From positions 91,913,994 to 91,977,993 of the forward strand of contig NC_133932.1 in the NCBI RefSeq assembly GCF_031877795.1: a DNA stretch of 64,000 nt, given 5' to 3'. The number at the start of each line of letters is the position of its first letter. Positions within the stretch are counted from its first letter, which is position 1. The notes under the pieces were generated by a model. That model did no database searches. It was given only the letters and a program-made list of their open reading frames with translations, and was not told where the DNA came from. Source of the DNA: Strix aluco (Eukaryota; Chordata; Aves; Strigiformes; Strigidae). The translations under genes and the position numbers were made by a program. Of the stretch, positions 13,750 through 27,700 are shown in pieces.

Positions 13750-15199
13750 AGGAGCCAAACTGGTTTGACAGAGTGCTTGCCTCCTCACCTGGGTGTGTTC
13801 AGAGGAGACCAAGATAAAACTGTCATAGCAGCTACACAGGGTTGCTATGTACGCTGCCCAAAGGTAGGATTTAATTACTAGTCAAAAGCAGCCAATCTTC
13901 CCCTTATTACAAAAGACAATTATAATTTTCTTATATTTATTATGACATCCTTGCAGAAATGTTTGTGACTCTCTGTAAGCAATTCCATACCCTGCAAGAG
14001 GCAGAAATTTACCCCACAGTTACCATATTCAACCCATTAAGCACTTGAAGTGTGAATCCTCAATACCCAACCCTTTTTATATCATTAGAAAATTCCATGT
14101 TGCTGAAAAAATCCATTTATTTTCCTATGGAAAAAAGCCAACAGTATATTAAGTTATTGGCATATGTCTGATACATCCTTTCTCAAAGAAAGACACTGAC
14201 CTTAAGTCCTGTGTAGAAAAACCAGAGAGGTTCCAACCTGTAGTGGGCTGGCTCACATTTATTCACGTAACCTCCGCTAATGATATAGCCACAGTGATTA
14301 AAAGCCCCACAAAATACACACAAGAAAAACACTGAGATGCAAGCAGGCAAACTGCACCAGAAAATGTTCTATCCAGAGAGCAATAAAAACAATCTTGGAA
14401 GACAACTCTGTGCCATTCATTCAGCGGGACGACGCTTGTACCTTGTAACCACAGAAAAGACGCTCTTTTGAATTATAAAAAGATGCATGTACTTTGGGCA
14501 TTTTTTGTCTCTAGTTTAACTTACTTTTGTCTTTAAAAATAACAATGCATTAAATGGAGAAATATTATCGGCAACCCATACAGTTTTTCATAGACAGATA
14601 ATATCTATGTCCTGGAAGACCGAGATTTTCTTCTACCGTAGGCATGATGCCTCAGGCATTTCAGGTCTGAGCCACAATGGTTTCTATGACCAGCTGCCTT
14701 CCAGGGCATGTGAACTTCAAGAATGTCTGAAGTTTTGCCTAGCAACTGAGACAAAGCATAGACTGCCCCCAATTTAAACAGTTTCCTGCATACATATTGC
14801 ATGAAGTTATGCCAGTTTCTGCTGCTTGATCTGGTACGTGATTACCATTTCTACATCAAATTTTTTACCATTTTATTTACAACTCAGGAGAGCAGTTGAA
14901 GACACTTTTCCTACCATAACAACAACAAAACTAGGAAGCGCTTTTAACATTAGGTCACTGCTTTATCAAAGCAGAATGATGTCTTGGTTTTTTTTTTTTT
15001 TAATTCAAAATTCCAGGTACTTTGTATCATTGCTCTTATTTCTGATACAAGGTGTCATTTTTGGGGGGGGCATCACAAAATTATGCATTTTATTGGACAC
15101 ACGTCCTCTTAAATATTTTCTGTTAGAACAAAGAGTTGGATGTAATTTCAGCTTGAAGCATTTAAACACCACTTGCACAATGTTTACAGACTAACAAAG

Positions 15200-15290
15200 G
15201 AATTATCCCATTGAGTTAAACTAGTTGTCCATCTTGCCCAGCATCCTTGGTCTGACAGTGACCTGTACCAAATATGTCAGCAGGTTTACA
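15200..15290. repeat. Ancient interspersed-repeat trace
   Basis: The core reads TTGTCCATCTTGCCCAGCAT, then a CCTTGGTCTGACAGTGACC stretch. This resembles a motif I remember as repeated many times in turtle, crocodilian and bird genomes, with consensus close to 'tggtccatctagcccagtat' followed by 'cctgtctctgacagtggcc'. I cannot assign the family by eye. A decayed CR1-related LINE or an old amniote SINE are both possible. No ends or target-site duplications were resolved. Confidence 0.4.
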
Positions 15291-16693
15291 GGGTGGGGAG
15301 GGAGGATGCCAATACTTTCATATTTAGAGTAGAGGAGTTCTAGCCTTCTCTACAATTAAATGGTAAAAAAAAATGATAGGGAGAGCAACACGTCTTTTCA
15401 CAAACAGTTCTCTTGCATCAGAAATCATTACAGAAAGGAGGAATATCACCTACCACTTCCTCCTGCCCTCATATACCATTTTTTAAAAATATTTGCTTGC
15501 TTAAAGATTTCTTTGTTTGTAATATACAGTATGACAGGGAAGCATGTATCCAGAAAAAGCTGGATGTCAGTCAAGCTTGTGTTAAGACCAAAGTGTTAAA
15601 TATATATAATGCCTTTTTAACTAAGGCATGTAACCATGAATATGCTATTAAAAACTTATATATCTTAGGCCAGCCAGTGTTATCCAAGAGTGGGGCCTCA
15701 GTTTGCGCACCTGTATTGATATTGGGTGTGAATTCACACAGAATCTGGGTGTCACTGAAAAACTGATCTCACATTTCTCCTGCCATATTCTGACCTCTGC
15801 TGTTATAAAGTGGAATTTATTTTGACAATAATTTTTTAAGAATTTTCAATAACTGCATTTATGCAGGGTAAAGAAATGATTGGAAAATCACTTTTACTTT
15901 ACACCATGAAGCACAAAAAAAAGTGCCCAAGCTTTTTTTTCCCTATCATCCTGTCATTTATTATAAGCTGCATATTTGACTATTACATAAATACACATAC
16001 CCTGTTCTTTTAGCATCTGGACTCCACATATGCTACCAAACCATCCCAGTATCATCTTTCTCTGAGAATGCACTTTTGCCCAAGGACTTCAGTGAACTTG
16101 GTGGGTAATGCAGATAGATGGGGGAGTCTGATGTGTGCCTTAAAGGAATTTGATTTTGGGTGAAAATAGCTGATGAATTGACTTGTATGAAGCTAATTGC
16201 TAAATAACCCTGTCATTGCATACCATTATCGTCATGGTTGATATATATTATACTAACGGCATCATATTAAAAATCACCCAGGTTAATGAAAAAGGAACTT
16301 TGAAGAAGTCAGGACTAGTTTCAGCAACTGGTGACCAGAAACTTACTCAAGATCAACATCTTCAACCTGCAGACCATGAGCATGGACCGTGCCAGATACA
16401 CCAGGTATGAGCATGCAACAGAGACAACACATCATCCTGCTGCTACATCCAACGACACCCACTCCACTGAGTGAGCAAATTCTGTCTCATTCCTTCTGCC
16501 TTGAAGGACTGTCATGACAGATGGAACCCAAAGTTATGGACTAAATTAACTCACTACACATTTTGGAGGGATGACGTAGAGATACTGTGTGTATGTATCA
16601 AAAACAGGAAAAAAAGATGGTGATTAATTAGAATGTATTGGAAAACATGGAAACTCAGCATAACATAAATGGTATGAAATAAGGGGTGGATAC

Positions 16694-17287
16694 TGTCCTG
16701 GCTTTGGCTGGGATAGAGCTATTTTTTTTTTTTTTTCATTCTTAGAAGCTAGAATAGTACTGTGTTTTGATATAAGAATAATGTTGATAATGTTTTGATC
16801 TTTTTAGTTGTTGCTAAGAAATCAAGGACTTATCAACTTCTCATGTCCTGCTAGTGTGCAGGTACACAAGAAGCTGGGAGGGACCATAGCCAGAGCAATG
16901 GACCCAAACTGGCCAATGGAATATTCCATACCATGTAACGTCACGCTCAGTATGTAGATGAAGGTTGATTGAGAAGCTCGCTCTCACTTCCAGGATTGTG
17001 GTTTTAGGATTCTCTCTTCTCTGGGATCGCTAGCCGGGAACAGGTCGGGCATCAGTCACTGGGTGATGAGCAATCACATTGTGCATTACTCATTTGTATT
17101 TTCTATTATTAGTATTACCATTATTATTTAAATTTTATTTTATTTCAATTATGAAATTGTTTTTATCTCAACCTAAGACTCTCCTTACCCTTACCCCTCC
17201 AACTGTCTCCCCCACTCCCCAGGGGTGGGGGAGGGTGAGCGAGCAGCTGCATGGTGCTTAGTTGCCATCTGGGTTTAAACTGTGACA
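16694..17287 (+). mobile_element. Solo LTR of an avian ERVL-like endogenous retrovirus (copy 1)
   Basis: A roughly 0.6 kb element starts TGTCCTGGCTTTGGCTGGGA and ends ...GGGTTTAAACTGTGACA, the terminal TG...CA pattern of a retroviral LTR. Internal hallmarks of a family common in bird genomes are present: GGAATATTCCATACCATG at about 16.92 kb, TTTATCTCAACC at about 17.16 kb, and GTGAGCGAGCAGCTGCATGG followed by TGCTTAGTTGCC near the 3' end. No gag, pol or env sequence flanks it, so it is a solo LTR left by recombination. The five bases before it are GATAC. The same five bases recur at 17,301-17,305, 13 bases past the canonical end, so the true 3' boundary could be 17,300. A 5-bp duplication would fit an ERVL-type integrase. 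It lies antisense to LMO7, inside intron 1. Confidence 0.85.
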
Positions 17288-18475
17288 GCTTTTTATGACA
17301 GATACCAGCAAAACCACCAAGCACACCAATATACAGACTATTGCTAATCTGAAACTATTCAAACAACCAGTTTTAGGTAGCACTTTTTTATTTTTCTGTT
17401 TAAGTTGCATTTTCACTGCAGTAGACTAGTAAGCTCTCTTAATTGTGTACAAGTCTAGGCCTCTATACTGAATTTTGACAGTACTGGTTAGTAAAGAAAT
17501 TATATTCTAAATACTCCATACATAAAAAGTGTAAATCTGAATGAATTATGACTATATTGGTTGGAAAGGTTTTGAAGGCAGCAAAATACCACTTTAAGTG
17601 ATAGGTACACTCAGAGGGGAAAAGAAACAAGGGGGTGTCCATCATGATACTCAACTTCTAAACTTCTCTTTCCCTCCTGGATAAGGAATCTGCTCTCAGA
17701 CCTTGACCTTGAGGATTATGGGATGGACCTTTACTGTACTTACCACAGAACATTTGCTCTTCCTCTCCCATCATAACGCCTGACACACTTCAAAATAAAA
17801 CTGCACCTACAGCTTGCATTATTTCTGCCAGACTTGCTGCTTTCCCATGGCTTGGGAGATAATAAAGTATTTGATCAAATATTTACAAGCAGTATGAATT
17901 TAAGACTGTATCTCCCAGTCAGATAACACTTTTGACTAAGGAACAGAAAGACAGCAGAACAGTGTCCAGTGAGTGTTTTAGCACCAAATAATCTTTTTAT
18001 CCTCATGTTTAACTAGAAAAGAGACCCTAATGTCAAATCAGCACGTTCACCCTTATGCCAAGAGCCTACATCTTTTAGAGCTACAAGTCAGAAATAGTCT
18101 TGTTCAGTTATTTAGCAATATTTTTTTCTGAAAAAGTCTGTTTATACCAACAACTGTGTTCTTTACCAGCAATATTGAAGTTAATTTTTTTTTAATTGTT
18201 CTGCATGCAACTACTTTATTTTCACCTTCATGCATATAGTTAAGCGATTTATTTATTTTAATCATTGAAGATTTTGCTTCTGTTGGGACAAACATATGGA
18301 AATATGCCATAACATCTTTATTGTAGTAAAAGCAGGAAATGCAACAGCCTAATACGACTAAATCACTGAATCTTAAAGGATCCTCAGCTGTAACTACAAA
18401 ACAAACAGTCATTAAAACTCAGCACAGCACCTTACTCCATCGCATAGATGTCCAGGGGACAGCCTGTTAGCTTAG

Positions 18476-18487
18476 ACACACACACAC
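18476..18487. repeat. (AC)6 microsatellite
   Basis: A short perfect dinucleotide run in LMO7 intron 1. Confidence 0.75.
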
Positions 18488-20549
18488 CCCATTCCAATAA
18501 CCATCCTCACATGTTTTCTTTTGCCTTCAGTTGCAACCACCATCTGCTGGAAACTAAAACAGAAAGGGCCCCCCAAAATGTTACTGCAACTCCAGTAACA
18601 AATACCTAGATTGTCAGCAAGGATGCCAAGCAACAGATTGTAGAAACTACCACAAGTGTCCTGTAGGTTTTACCATTACAATTGACACTTTAATATACGG
18701 AACTACTTTAAATAAGGCACGTCAAGACAGCTCAGTTTCCCCCTCAAAAACTTTATTAATAAAGACACCAGTTTTGCACAATATAAGGAGGAAGCCTTAG
18801 TTCTGCTGTCTATGTATAGAGACTAACAAGCAGCACCTTGCAAGGGGATTCAAAACTTTATTGTTTTAAAGGCTATTGTAGAATCTGGTAGGTGTTCAAT
18901 CAAATCAATAAAGTACTATGCTTAGTTTAATTTTGTATTCTATCAAAAATGCAATGAGAAACTGAATAGCCTAAACCAAACAGTAGTATGATTGAACAGG
19001 AACACTTTGAGAAACCAATTAGCAAAACCAGAAGTGAACAAAATTCAAACCTAGCATAATAAAAAGAGTGAGGCAAGTTAAAAAGTAACTAAAGACAAAG
19101 TGTACAAGAAATTCTGTGACCATGCTAGAAGAAAAAGGATGGACAGATTGAATACGATGAAGGGAAATAAATAGTTAATGACAAGATGGCTATCTTCAGT
19201 TAAAGAGCTGTCAGATTCTTCAGAGAAGCATGGGACTGGGAAAACAACCACTGAGAATAGAAGAAAAGTGTTGAAGATGGCAAAGCCTGGAAGAATTTGC
19301 TTAATTAAAGTTATTCGGTGTTCTAGAGCATGCTCTAAGCCATTAGCAATTATCTTCAACTCAAAGGGCTGGAAAGGTCTCATCGACTGAAAAATTTAAA
19401 ATAAAGATCCCCTTTAGAGGTGTGACAACATGAGAAGAAACCAGAATAAGAGTCAGAAAAACATTTAGACTATTCTCTCCAACTTTAGTTTCTAGAAGGG
19501 TATTAAATATTGCTGATTCACTACCACCACCAAGCCGCAGTTGTTTGCAAGGAAGACAACACTTTGGTTTGAAAAGTAATGTATAAATAATGTTATTTTT
19601 TTTCCTGCTTTGGCAAATTAACCACTCTGATACACAAGAAAAAAAGCAGTAAGTGGGCTACAGATGGACTTGAGTTATGCAACTGGCAAAAAGCCTTGCT
19701 ATTTTATTTAAAGATAGACAGTCTAAGTAAGGTCATTAAAGGCCATCATGTGATGGTAAGAAGATCACACATGTAAAGAACAGCTTTCTAAGGCGCAACA
19801 GAGACTGGGATAAGGTACTAAACTGAACTCAAGAGAAGTTATTTCAAATTCCAGGACTCTCTAGTGTGTTCATTACAGAATTAGGTGACAGACTACAACC
19901 ATATTATTTATAAACCCAAACTGAGACGCATGAGCATTATGGAGGGAGATGAGAATTCACTGTTCCAGTCCTCAATTAGAGCACTGGTGTAAAGTTCAGC
20001 AAGAGAAAACTCAGCAAAGCTTAGTTACAAAATCTTATTCTTAAAACAGTGCAACTAAAGACAAAAATAGGATATTCCTGTACATCTCAAAACAGTGGGT
20101 TTTGATTTGGGGTTTTTTTGTTTGGTTGGTTGGTTTTTTTACAACAGACACAACCTCAGTTTGTAGTCTGTCACCCCTACACTCTTTTATGCAGTGCCAC
20201 TGCCTTAAGTGGTTATTTACCAGTTTGTATTGGTGCAGTAGTTGTCCTACTCTTAGTTTGGTACGTGCTATTGCATGTATTGCACTTCAAGGCAAGACAG
20301 AGAGAAGAGGCTTAAGAGTATGAGAAGTAGTTATTATAAAGAAGAAATGAGACTGAGAAGGAATGCTTCCTTTCCAACTTTATCAAAGCAAAAGTTGTAC
20401 TAATTTGTTTAATTTGCAGCAAAGAAGATTGTCACATTATTAGGGAAGAAAAGTTACGTACCATAGACCAGTTTGCCAGTTTTTAAAAGGTTAAAAAAAT
20501 ATATATATGCCAGGAATGGTCTAGGTATAAGAATATCCGGTCTTACAAG

Positions 20550-20605
20550 AGAGTAGTCATGAACTATGTGACCTCTGAGCTCCTTCCAGCTATATATGCA
20601 ATTTC
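20550..20605 (+). repeat. Possible CR1 LINE 3'-end trace
   Basis: The stretch TGACCTCTGAGCTCCTTCCA and the following bases resemble the '...gacctttgaggtcccttccagctc' tail seen in bird CR1 copies. The match is short, and no terminal octamer microsatellite follows, so this is tentative. Confidence 0.3.
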
Positions 20606-23600
20606 CACATGAAAGAGCTTATTACTCATTCAGCCTCATCATCTGAATACCAAACCAAGAGAAAATTCTTAGTTAAGCATGTACGCATCTGCAGGATTTA
20701 GGGCATAAGACAGAACAAAGTTTCAGGGGGGGTTTTGGTGGCGTTTTGGAAATGAGGTACTTCACAGCAACTGCTCAAAACACATAACAACCTATAGGCA
20801 AAAAATGTCTACAAATAAATCAGTTTATTTTTGGATGATACTTCTAAGTGTCAAGTCAGAAATTCAAACCTATAATGCCTACTATGACCTGACATTGTTA
20901 AAACAACAAAGAAAAACCGTATACCCATGGTGGGGAGACAGACACAAGTACTCCCCCCTCAAGTAACTATAATTACTCAGATCAGGAAATTATCAACTTT
21001 GAAGATACATGGTTTAAGTGGCACTTACACTATCATATATAACCCAAACACCAGGCTCTCTAACTCTAATGTTATGGTAAAAGTTGCATAGGTAACTATG
21101 ATTTATTACAATTCAAAGCCTAAGGTACTGGTTGCATCCGATTCATACTCTCTAACGAATTCTGTTCCCAAAATAAATTCCTCTCTATGGCCTTTTAATT
21201 CTCATCACTTGCTGGGGATAGGGAGGAAGGAACTTACTGGTCTTTACGTGCAAGGTTATTAGTGTTACATTGCTTAGAGAAGCTCTTGGTGGTCCAACTG
21301 TGCTCCTCTAGTGGCCTGCTGCCCTGGAACCACTGGAGATGCCTGCAGAGAGATGGGAGAGTACAAAATGGTGGTGCTGAGGATTCCTATGCACCGTTGG
21401 CATTTTCTATATTTCCAGAGATTACGTAACGGTGTCAGACAACAACAACAAAAAAATCTGGTTTCCTTTTCCTTGATGGAGGATTGTCTTGATCTAATAA
21501 AAAATGACTGACCTACAAGCTCTGAAGGACAAAGGGCTCCTCCTGGGCACCTCCAATGACATAGTTATGTGTGAATGGGGCAGGTACCAGTGGAGAAAAT
21601 AGCTACAGCTACTGCAAGTGTTTTCTTTGAAGAACCTCCAGAAACCACATAAGAAAAAGTAACAGAAACATGTATTTTGGAAGGGAACATTCAAAGTAAA
21701 AGCAAGTCTGAACTTCATTACATAGCTTCTGGTCACAGTTGCTACATGAATCCACCTGCTCAAGGCATTATTTTAAGACACAAACACTTAAAAAAAAATG
21801 TTTTTGCCACCTCAAGGAAGAAGATGCAAAACCCTACACAGCCTTGCTGCCAGAGGAAGGAACAGAAGTGACACAGGACAAAACCAGAGAACCCTGGAAG
21901 ATGTGGTGTTTGTGTTTGCATTTGAGAAAGAGGGGGGTGGAAAGATGAGAACAGCCACTTTTCTTACCTGCCCCATCCCCTCCACGGTCCACTGACAGTG
22001 TCCAGCACAGCCCTTGCATAACCCTGCCTCAGGTCAGCTGTGGGGACATGACTTTTGCTACACCTTGATCTCTTGCCTTTGTCTATGCCTAGTGACAGAG
22101 AAGGCGCGAGTCTGGATAATTCCAGTTCCACTGCTGCTTCCAGCAGTCCTGTGCAACGTTACCACTGAATTCAGGGAGGCGTCACAGAAACCTGGCAAGC
22201 TGAGACAACCCCAAGGCCTGATGACCAAACATGTCATGGTAATGGCAGTTGGCACAAGAATCTTAAATAAAACCCTAATATGAAAGTCAAAAGCTGGTAG
22301 ATCAGAGGTAGCCCTCCAAGGTTTTGTTAGGACAAAGATTCATAGAAGTCAAGGCTACATACACTTTAACATGTGTCAAATTCATACCGGTATGTGTCTC
22401 TGTGAAAAGATACGTCTATGAAAAGTAACTGTCAGTCTGTGTATTAGATTTATCAATAGAGATCAAAGGACGGATTTGGGGGGTCAATAAAGTGAATGGC
22501 CCCGCTTTCATTCAATGGCTTTGAAGAAACAAAATTAAGTAATGTCCTACAAAACCAACAAAAAGCTTGTTAATATTCTTGTCTATATGCAGGAATAAGT
22601 TGACAATATAACTACCCAAAACACTTTTTCCCAAAACAAAAAATGGCTACTACAAAACAATTCTGAAAAATATATTCAACATTATTTGAAAACAGCTTAT
22701 TCTGGAATGAAAGATTTCCCATATGAACACTGTAATGGCAAGTTGAGAATCCCTGCAAAATATCTTCTGAATCTTTGGGAAGTCACAATATACTGCAATG
22801 AAAGACGTTATTTTAATCACATCTGAAAACTTTGCACAAAGTGAAAATGGATTAAGTAGTAAACATTTTGCTGGCTAATGAAAGCTTTTGTGAGCAAACT
22901 TGTGATACTAACATTTATGCTAAAAAGAAAAAAAGAAATACTATATGCGAAAAATATTATGGAATAAAATTCTTTGTAGCTCTTTAAGTTAAGTAATTTT
23001 GCAAACATTGTAAAGATTTTTGTGCTACTCAAAAAAGCACAGCAGTGTTCAGATTAACAGAAAATAACTGACAAAACATCAACTCAACCTCGTTCTGCAT
23101 CTTGATTCTATTTTTTCACATAAATGAAACATTTGTGAAATTCAGAGCATCTGAATGCTGAATACACTTTTTATCAGTATGACATAGTGAAGGCTATTTT
23201 AAGATGCTGGAATGTCATTTATTTGTGCCCCTTAGCTCAGCAATTTGTAAATTATTAGCTCTAGAACACCAAAACAAAGTAAAGCCTGTTTAAGCCCACT
23301 TGATTTGACTACTAGCATTTAAACACCAATTCAAGATCTAATGGCAAAACCCAATATATACTATTTATCATAAAAATCAAAAGGAAGACTGATGTGTGAT
23401 ATATACCTACAGGAAGACAAGAACAACATTTTTTTTTAAGGCTAAAGCTTGGTCCTTTCAGTTTCCCAAGATTTCAAACAAGTACCTACATTCCTGCTGG
23501 TAATGAAGCCCCTGAGGTGCAAGTTTAGCTTGAGATGTCACTTTCAAACCTTTTCCCTATAGCGCCAATAGGAGAGAAGGGAAAGAAGAATATGATTAAG

Positions 23601-24655
23601 CATAATGCTGTTTAAGTATCTGTTTTTCTTACAAGAGATTCCTGTATTTAACATCAGCCTCACACCTTTAGGAGGCAAGAGACTTGTACTATCAGATTCT
23701 TGTTCCCATTGAGTTTTATGGGAAATAGCAAGTCCTTGGTTGTTGTGCTCCATCACAGGGGACTGCATGAAGGGTTACAGGACTGCGGCAGCTCTGTAGC
23801 TCTGGTCTCTGGAAAAGCCTTAAACTCTCAAGAGGTCATAAGACTCCCAAAACAAGGCTAAAAATTAAATTATATGGGAAAAGTGGTGAGCTCCACGAAG
23901 TTTATGAAAGTTTGGGTCTAGAAGAGAAGCCCTCCTGACAGCAAACTGCTCTGAAGAGGACAGCAGACACTACCTTCTGTTTGTTTGCTTTTTAAATCCA
24001 TGAAACAGAACACACCTACCACATCTCTTTTCATCCCGAGCAATTCATTCAAAGTCAAAGCTTTGGTCTGAAGCTTAAGGTCTGATTTTATTTAGTTCTG
24101 GGCTCACCTTAAAGGAGCAGTAAGAGGGGTTTAAAACTGGTAACATCATTCACCAGGAAATACAAGTTACCTCTCTTAGGCACCTATGGAGTACACTTTT
24201 TTCAAGTTCTTCAAGTTTGAGAAAAAAAATCTGGACTTCAGAAATTCCTTACTTTAATTAATGACTTGCTCTAACTTGACTTTAAATTAGTTTAATCACT
24301 ATGAAGGAACAGTAAAAAAAGTTTGGCATCACCTAATATTTTTAAAGTAACAGCTTTAAAATTATACTTTACTGTTCAACCAACCTCCACTTTGAGCCAC
24401 AGGACTGTCATACTAGGCTTCAAGAAGAAGGAAAAAAATAAGCAGTGACCATACTGACACAACTCTGAGACCTGGGTAACAAGAGAGAATGAAAATTCAC
24501 AAGCGGCAGTGAATGGTCCTGCTGCATGGTCCCACTCCTGGCTGGCTCCTCTCTGGTGGGGGTCTCTGTCCTTACAGCAGGAGAGAACAGAGGGCTCCTG
24601 TGGCCCCCTCTGTCCCCAAACCAGACATTTTTATCAAAAAATTTTAATTCACGTG

Positions 24656-24705
24656 TTGGGGAACAGAAATTCACATACTGGGGAACATATTGGGGAAGAG
24701 AAATT
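24656..24705 (+). repeat. Short direct repeats with TTGGGGAA core
   Basis: TTGGGGAACAGAAATT (24,656-24,671) and TTGGGGAAGAGAAATT (24,690-24,705) differ at one position. A third partial unit, CTGGGGAACAT, starts at 24,678. They sit just right of a GC-richer patch at about 24.5-24.62 kb. The origin is unknown; a degraded LTR is one option. Confidence 0.6.
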
Positions 24706-27700
24706 TTGAGAAAGGATGCTCTAGAATCCTCCACACTTAGACAAAGAGAAGTAAAATTTAAGCATCCATTGGTAACTCTAAAAAAAAAAAAAATCTAAGA
24801 GAGATCATTTTTATTTTGAACAGTTATCTGGAAGTTTTAATTCCTTAACCACCTAAAAGAAATTTTAGTGAGGAAGGTATCACACTGAAGCACTGAAACC
24901 CAAGCTAAATCATTTCCATAACCTCAGAAAATATATTTCAAGTTTCTTTTCTCTGGCCACTGTTTTTATCCCCAGTTGGAAATATCTTCTCTCTGTTTTG
25001 TTCTTAAAGAAAAAAAAAGTTCAAATACACAGGCTGCTGTAGCAAATCTGAGTTGAGATGTTCCTGTTTACCTCAGCTGGGCAATTTCCTAACTCTGATG
25101 GGTGCCACTAAAGCAATCAGATTGTTTAACATCCTATGCAAATTACTGGAGATGAATGCTCAAATCTACCAGCACACATAGAAATGGAAATTAGCAAAAA
25201 GCAGCAATATGGCAATTCAGCATGATGCTGAACTTAATACAAACATCACTAAAGGAAATCAACAGGAGACAGGAAGCAAGACAAATTTTGGGACTGTAGC
25301 ACTAGTTACAGCAGAAGGTCCACACATTCAAAACAGAGAAAATCCCACTCCATAGATTGGGATTTTTTGATCTAGAACAAAGAATCTTTACCTGCTCTAA
25401 AAAAAACCAAACCAAAACAAAAAACCCACAGAAAACCTCCTCCAGCCATGAATACATCTTAAAGTTGTTGTGGCAGACATTGAGTACTAACCATCTTGAA
25501 CCTTCCCCCCCACAAACTTAATCTCTGTGTAGTTAAACAAATACTAATAACTGAAAAGTACACAAAGTGATTTTACTAAGGGGGTAATTAACAATTTCAT
25601 TTAAGTTTAGCAGCTGATTTTTAGTTGGCGTTAAACCAACAGGAGTTTAAAAGAGCCTATTACATGCGGATAAGATTCTGAATAACCTTGTGAGTTACCA
25701 GTTGGCAGTTTGATGTGGCCCTCAGACTTCAAAGGCCGCTTTCATAAGAAAACAGCACAAAGGCAGAGAGGTCTTTATCATCATTTACTACAAATAAATA
25801 GACAAATCCACTACATACTAGAAAGCTGACGTAAGGAAAAGACTGAACTTTGCATGAGTTTCATCAACGTTTTAGGAGCCCTAAATTACCCAGTAGTTTT
25901 TTGATTAGAAGATGACAGTAATTTGGAAAGGCAACAGCAAATAGTCCAGTACCACAGAAGGACAGAGATAGCAACTTTGCTATCAGCATATGCTTGGGAG
26001 GTCACATTACCAGTTTGCAACGGAGCATGTGCCCAAGCATTTCCTGACACCTTATAGTGAACAAGTCAGAGCCTCCCACCCAGGGCACACACAGCTCCAA
26101 GTCTCTCAGTTTTTTTACTTCTCAGCCTTAACAATTCCTATTACCCTAGTCATAAATATACAGGTAAGACAGGCAAAACTGACAATCCCCAGCGTCAGCG
26201 TTATAGGAACCGCATTAAGGTCTAATCACTAAATACACACGCTGCTGATAATTAGGCCATGCAGAAACATAAGGATCTCCCCCTTACCAGAATTCTCTGA
26301 TGAAACACCAGCAAGGACATACAGCTTAAAATTAACGTAGTGTGAAATGAAAAGTACAAACCTTTAAGTGGAAAGCTGCCTAATGTAATTTTCACAATTA
26401 CCATTTAATTTAAGAAGCAGATCAAAGAAGTGCATCATTTACATTTTCAAACATTAAGTTTTAAAGATCAAAGACCTCTAGTATTTCCAGACTGCATATA
26501 TGCGAGTAACTTGGTTAAAGTAATGAATCCATGCAGAGGGAGAACATGAGCTGCCCGTTTGCTCCGTGCAGCAGTTTCCCCATCGTCTGAGACCACAGCA
26601 AGTGGTATCTCAACAAGCACCCGTTGACACTATATATAAATAGAAGCAAGGGGCTTCAAGGTCTGAAATAGCATTATACCAACTTTCTGACTGCTGGAGA
26701 CTCTCTCCCTGAAATTAGACACTGCTTCGGAGATTTTTTTCACAACTCCAGCCTGACAGCTGTGATTTAACAGTGCTTATATGATGTTCCGGAAGTCATT
26801 AAAGACCTCACTTCATTGTTGTGTTTAACCAAAACCGTGTTTTCAGGACAGTACTGTAGCCTAATTATGCCAAAAAGTTAAACAGAGGGAAGTTCACTAT
26901 GTAAATATTGCAAAAAAACCCATGTCAGTTTAATTCTATATAGAAATGAAATAGCAGCAGCAGAGGTGATGTTTTAATGACCACTGGGAGTTGCTGCAAA
27001 CAGACCCTGGTCAAATTCAGTGTAAAGTAGAAAGTGTCCTGGCACTTATATCCAGGAAACAATCAAATTTTTAGTTCATCCTGAAGACTCATGCCTACTT
27101 CTGAGCGCCTCCCAAAAAACGCAGCTTAGAATTCAAGATTAAAACCAGATTTTTCTCGGCAGAAAACCAGAAAGCATCACGGCCATAAAACCTATGCTAA
27201 AAAAAGAGACGATCATTTAAACTGAACCAGTAAACAGGAGCTGCTCATGGAAGCTTCGAAGATGGCCAAAACTTCTTTTATTGAGTTGAGGAACATGACA
27301 CCATCACATCTGTAATGTGCAACAATATTTGGTACCTGATTGCTGATGCTACAATAACATTCAATGCCCAGAGTCCTCCTTATTGTACGCAAAGGTCCTC
27401 AATACGCTATGCTGCCCGTCAGACTGGTCCCAAGCACAGGATGGATTTTTATCTGCATCTCCCTTATGTCACCTATTTCCCTTCTGAATCACAGGATTAA
27501 AACTATTTTAAAAAGTAGATAGGACGGGATATATAATGCTAACATTTACACAGAGCCTTTAATTCTTACATCACAGTATTACACATCTCATATAGGAAAG
27601 AAAGGGACATACGAAATCCACATACCTACCCCTAAACATGAGAGGATTTAAAGCAGCTTTCTCAAGAGAAGTTTCTCTGACAGACACTTCTCGTGGTAAG

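Larger units (their letters stand above)
2014..16693 (-). other. LMO7: LMO7 intron 1, downstream part
   Basis: This is the 3' part of the 36.1 kb LMO7 first intron, read on the minus strand. It is AT-rich and contains no exon I can support. Open frames of 60-122 codons occur on both strands but lack splice context, similarity or coherent codon use. Recognisable contents are short microsatellites at 5.47, 10.59 and 13.73 kb, a 22-bp tandem duplication at 6.32 kb and a trace of an ancient interspersed repeat near 15.2 kb. No nested gene was seen. Confidence 0.75.

Noticed and set aside
14826-15194. 122-codon plus-strand open frame
   Set aside because: It contains poly-T-encoded Phe runs and overlaps neither a splice signal nor known protein similarity.
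19178-19390. P-loop-like GTGKTT string in a 70-codon plus-strand frame
   Set aside because: A six-residue match alone is not evidence. There is no surrounding hydrophobic strand, Walker B motif or conserved context.
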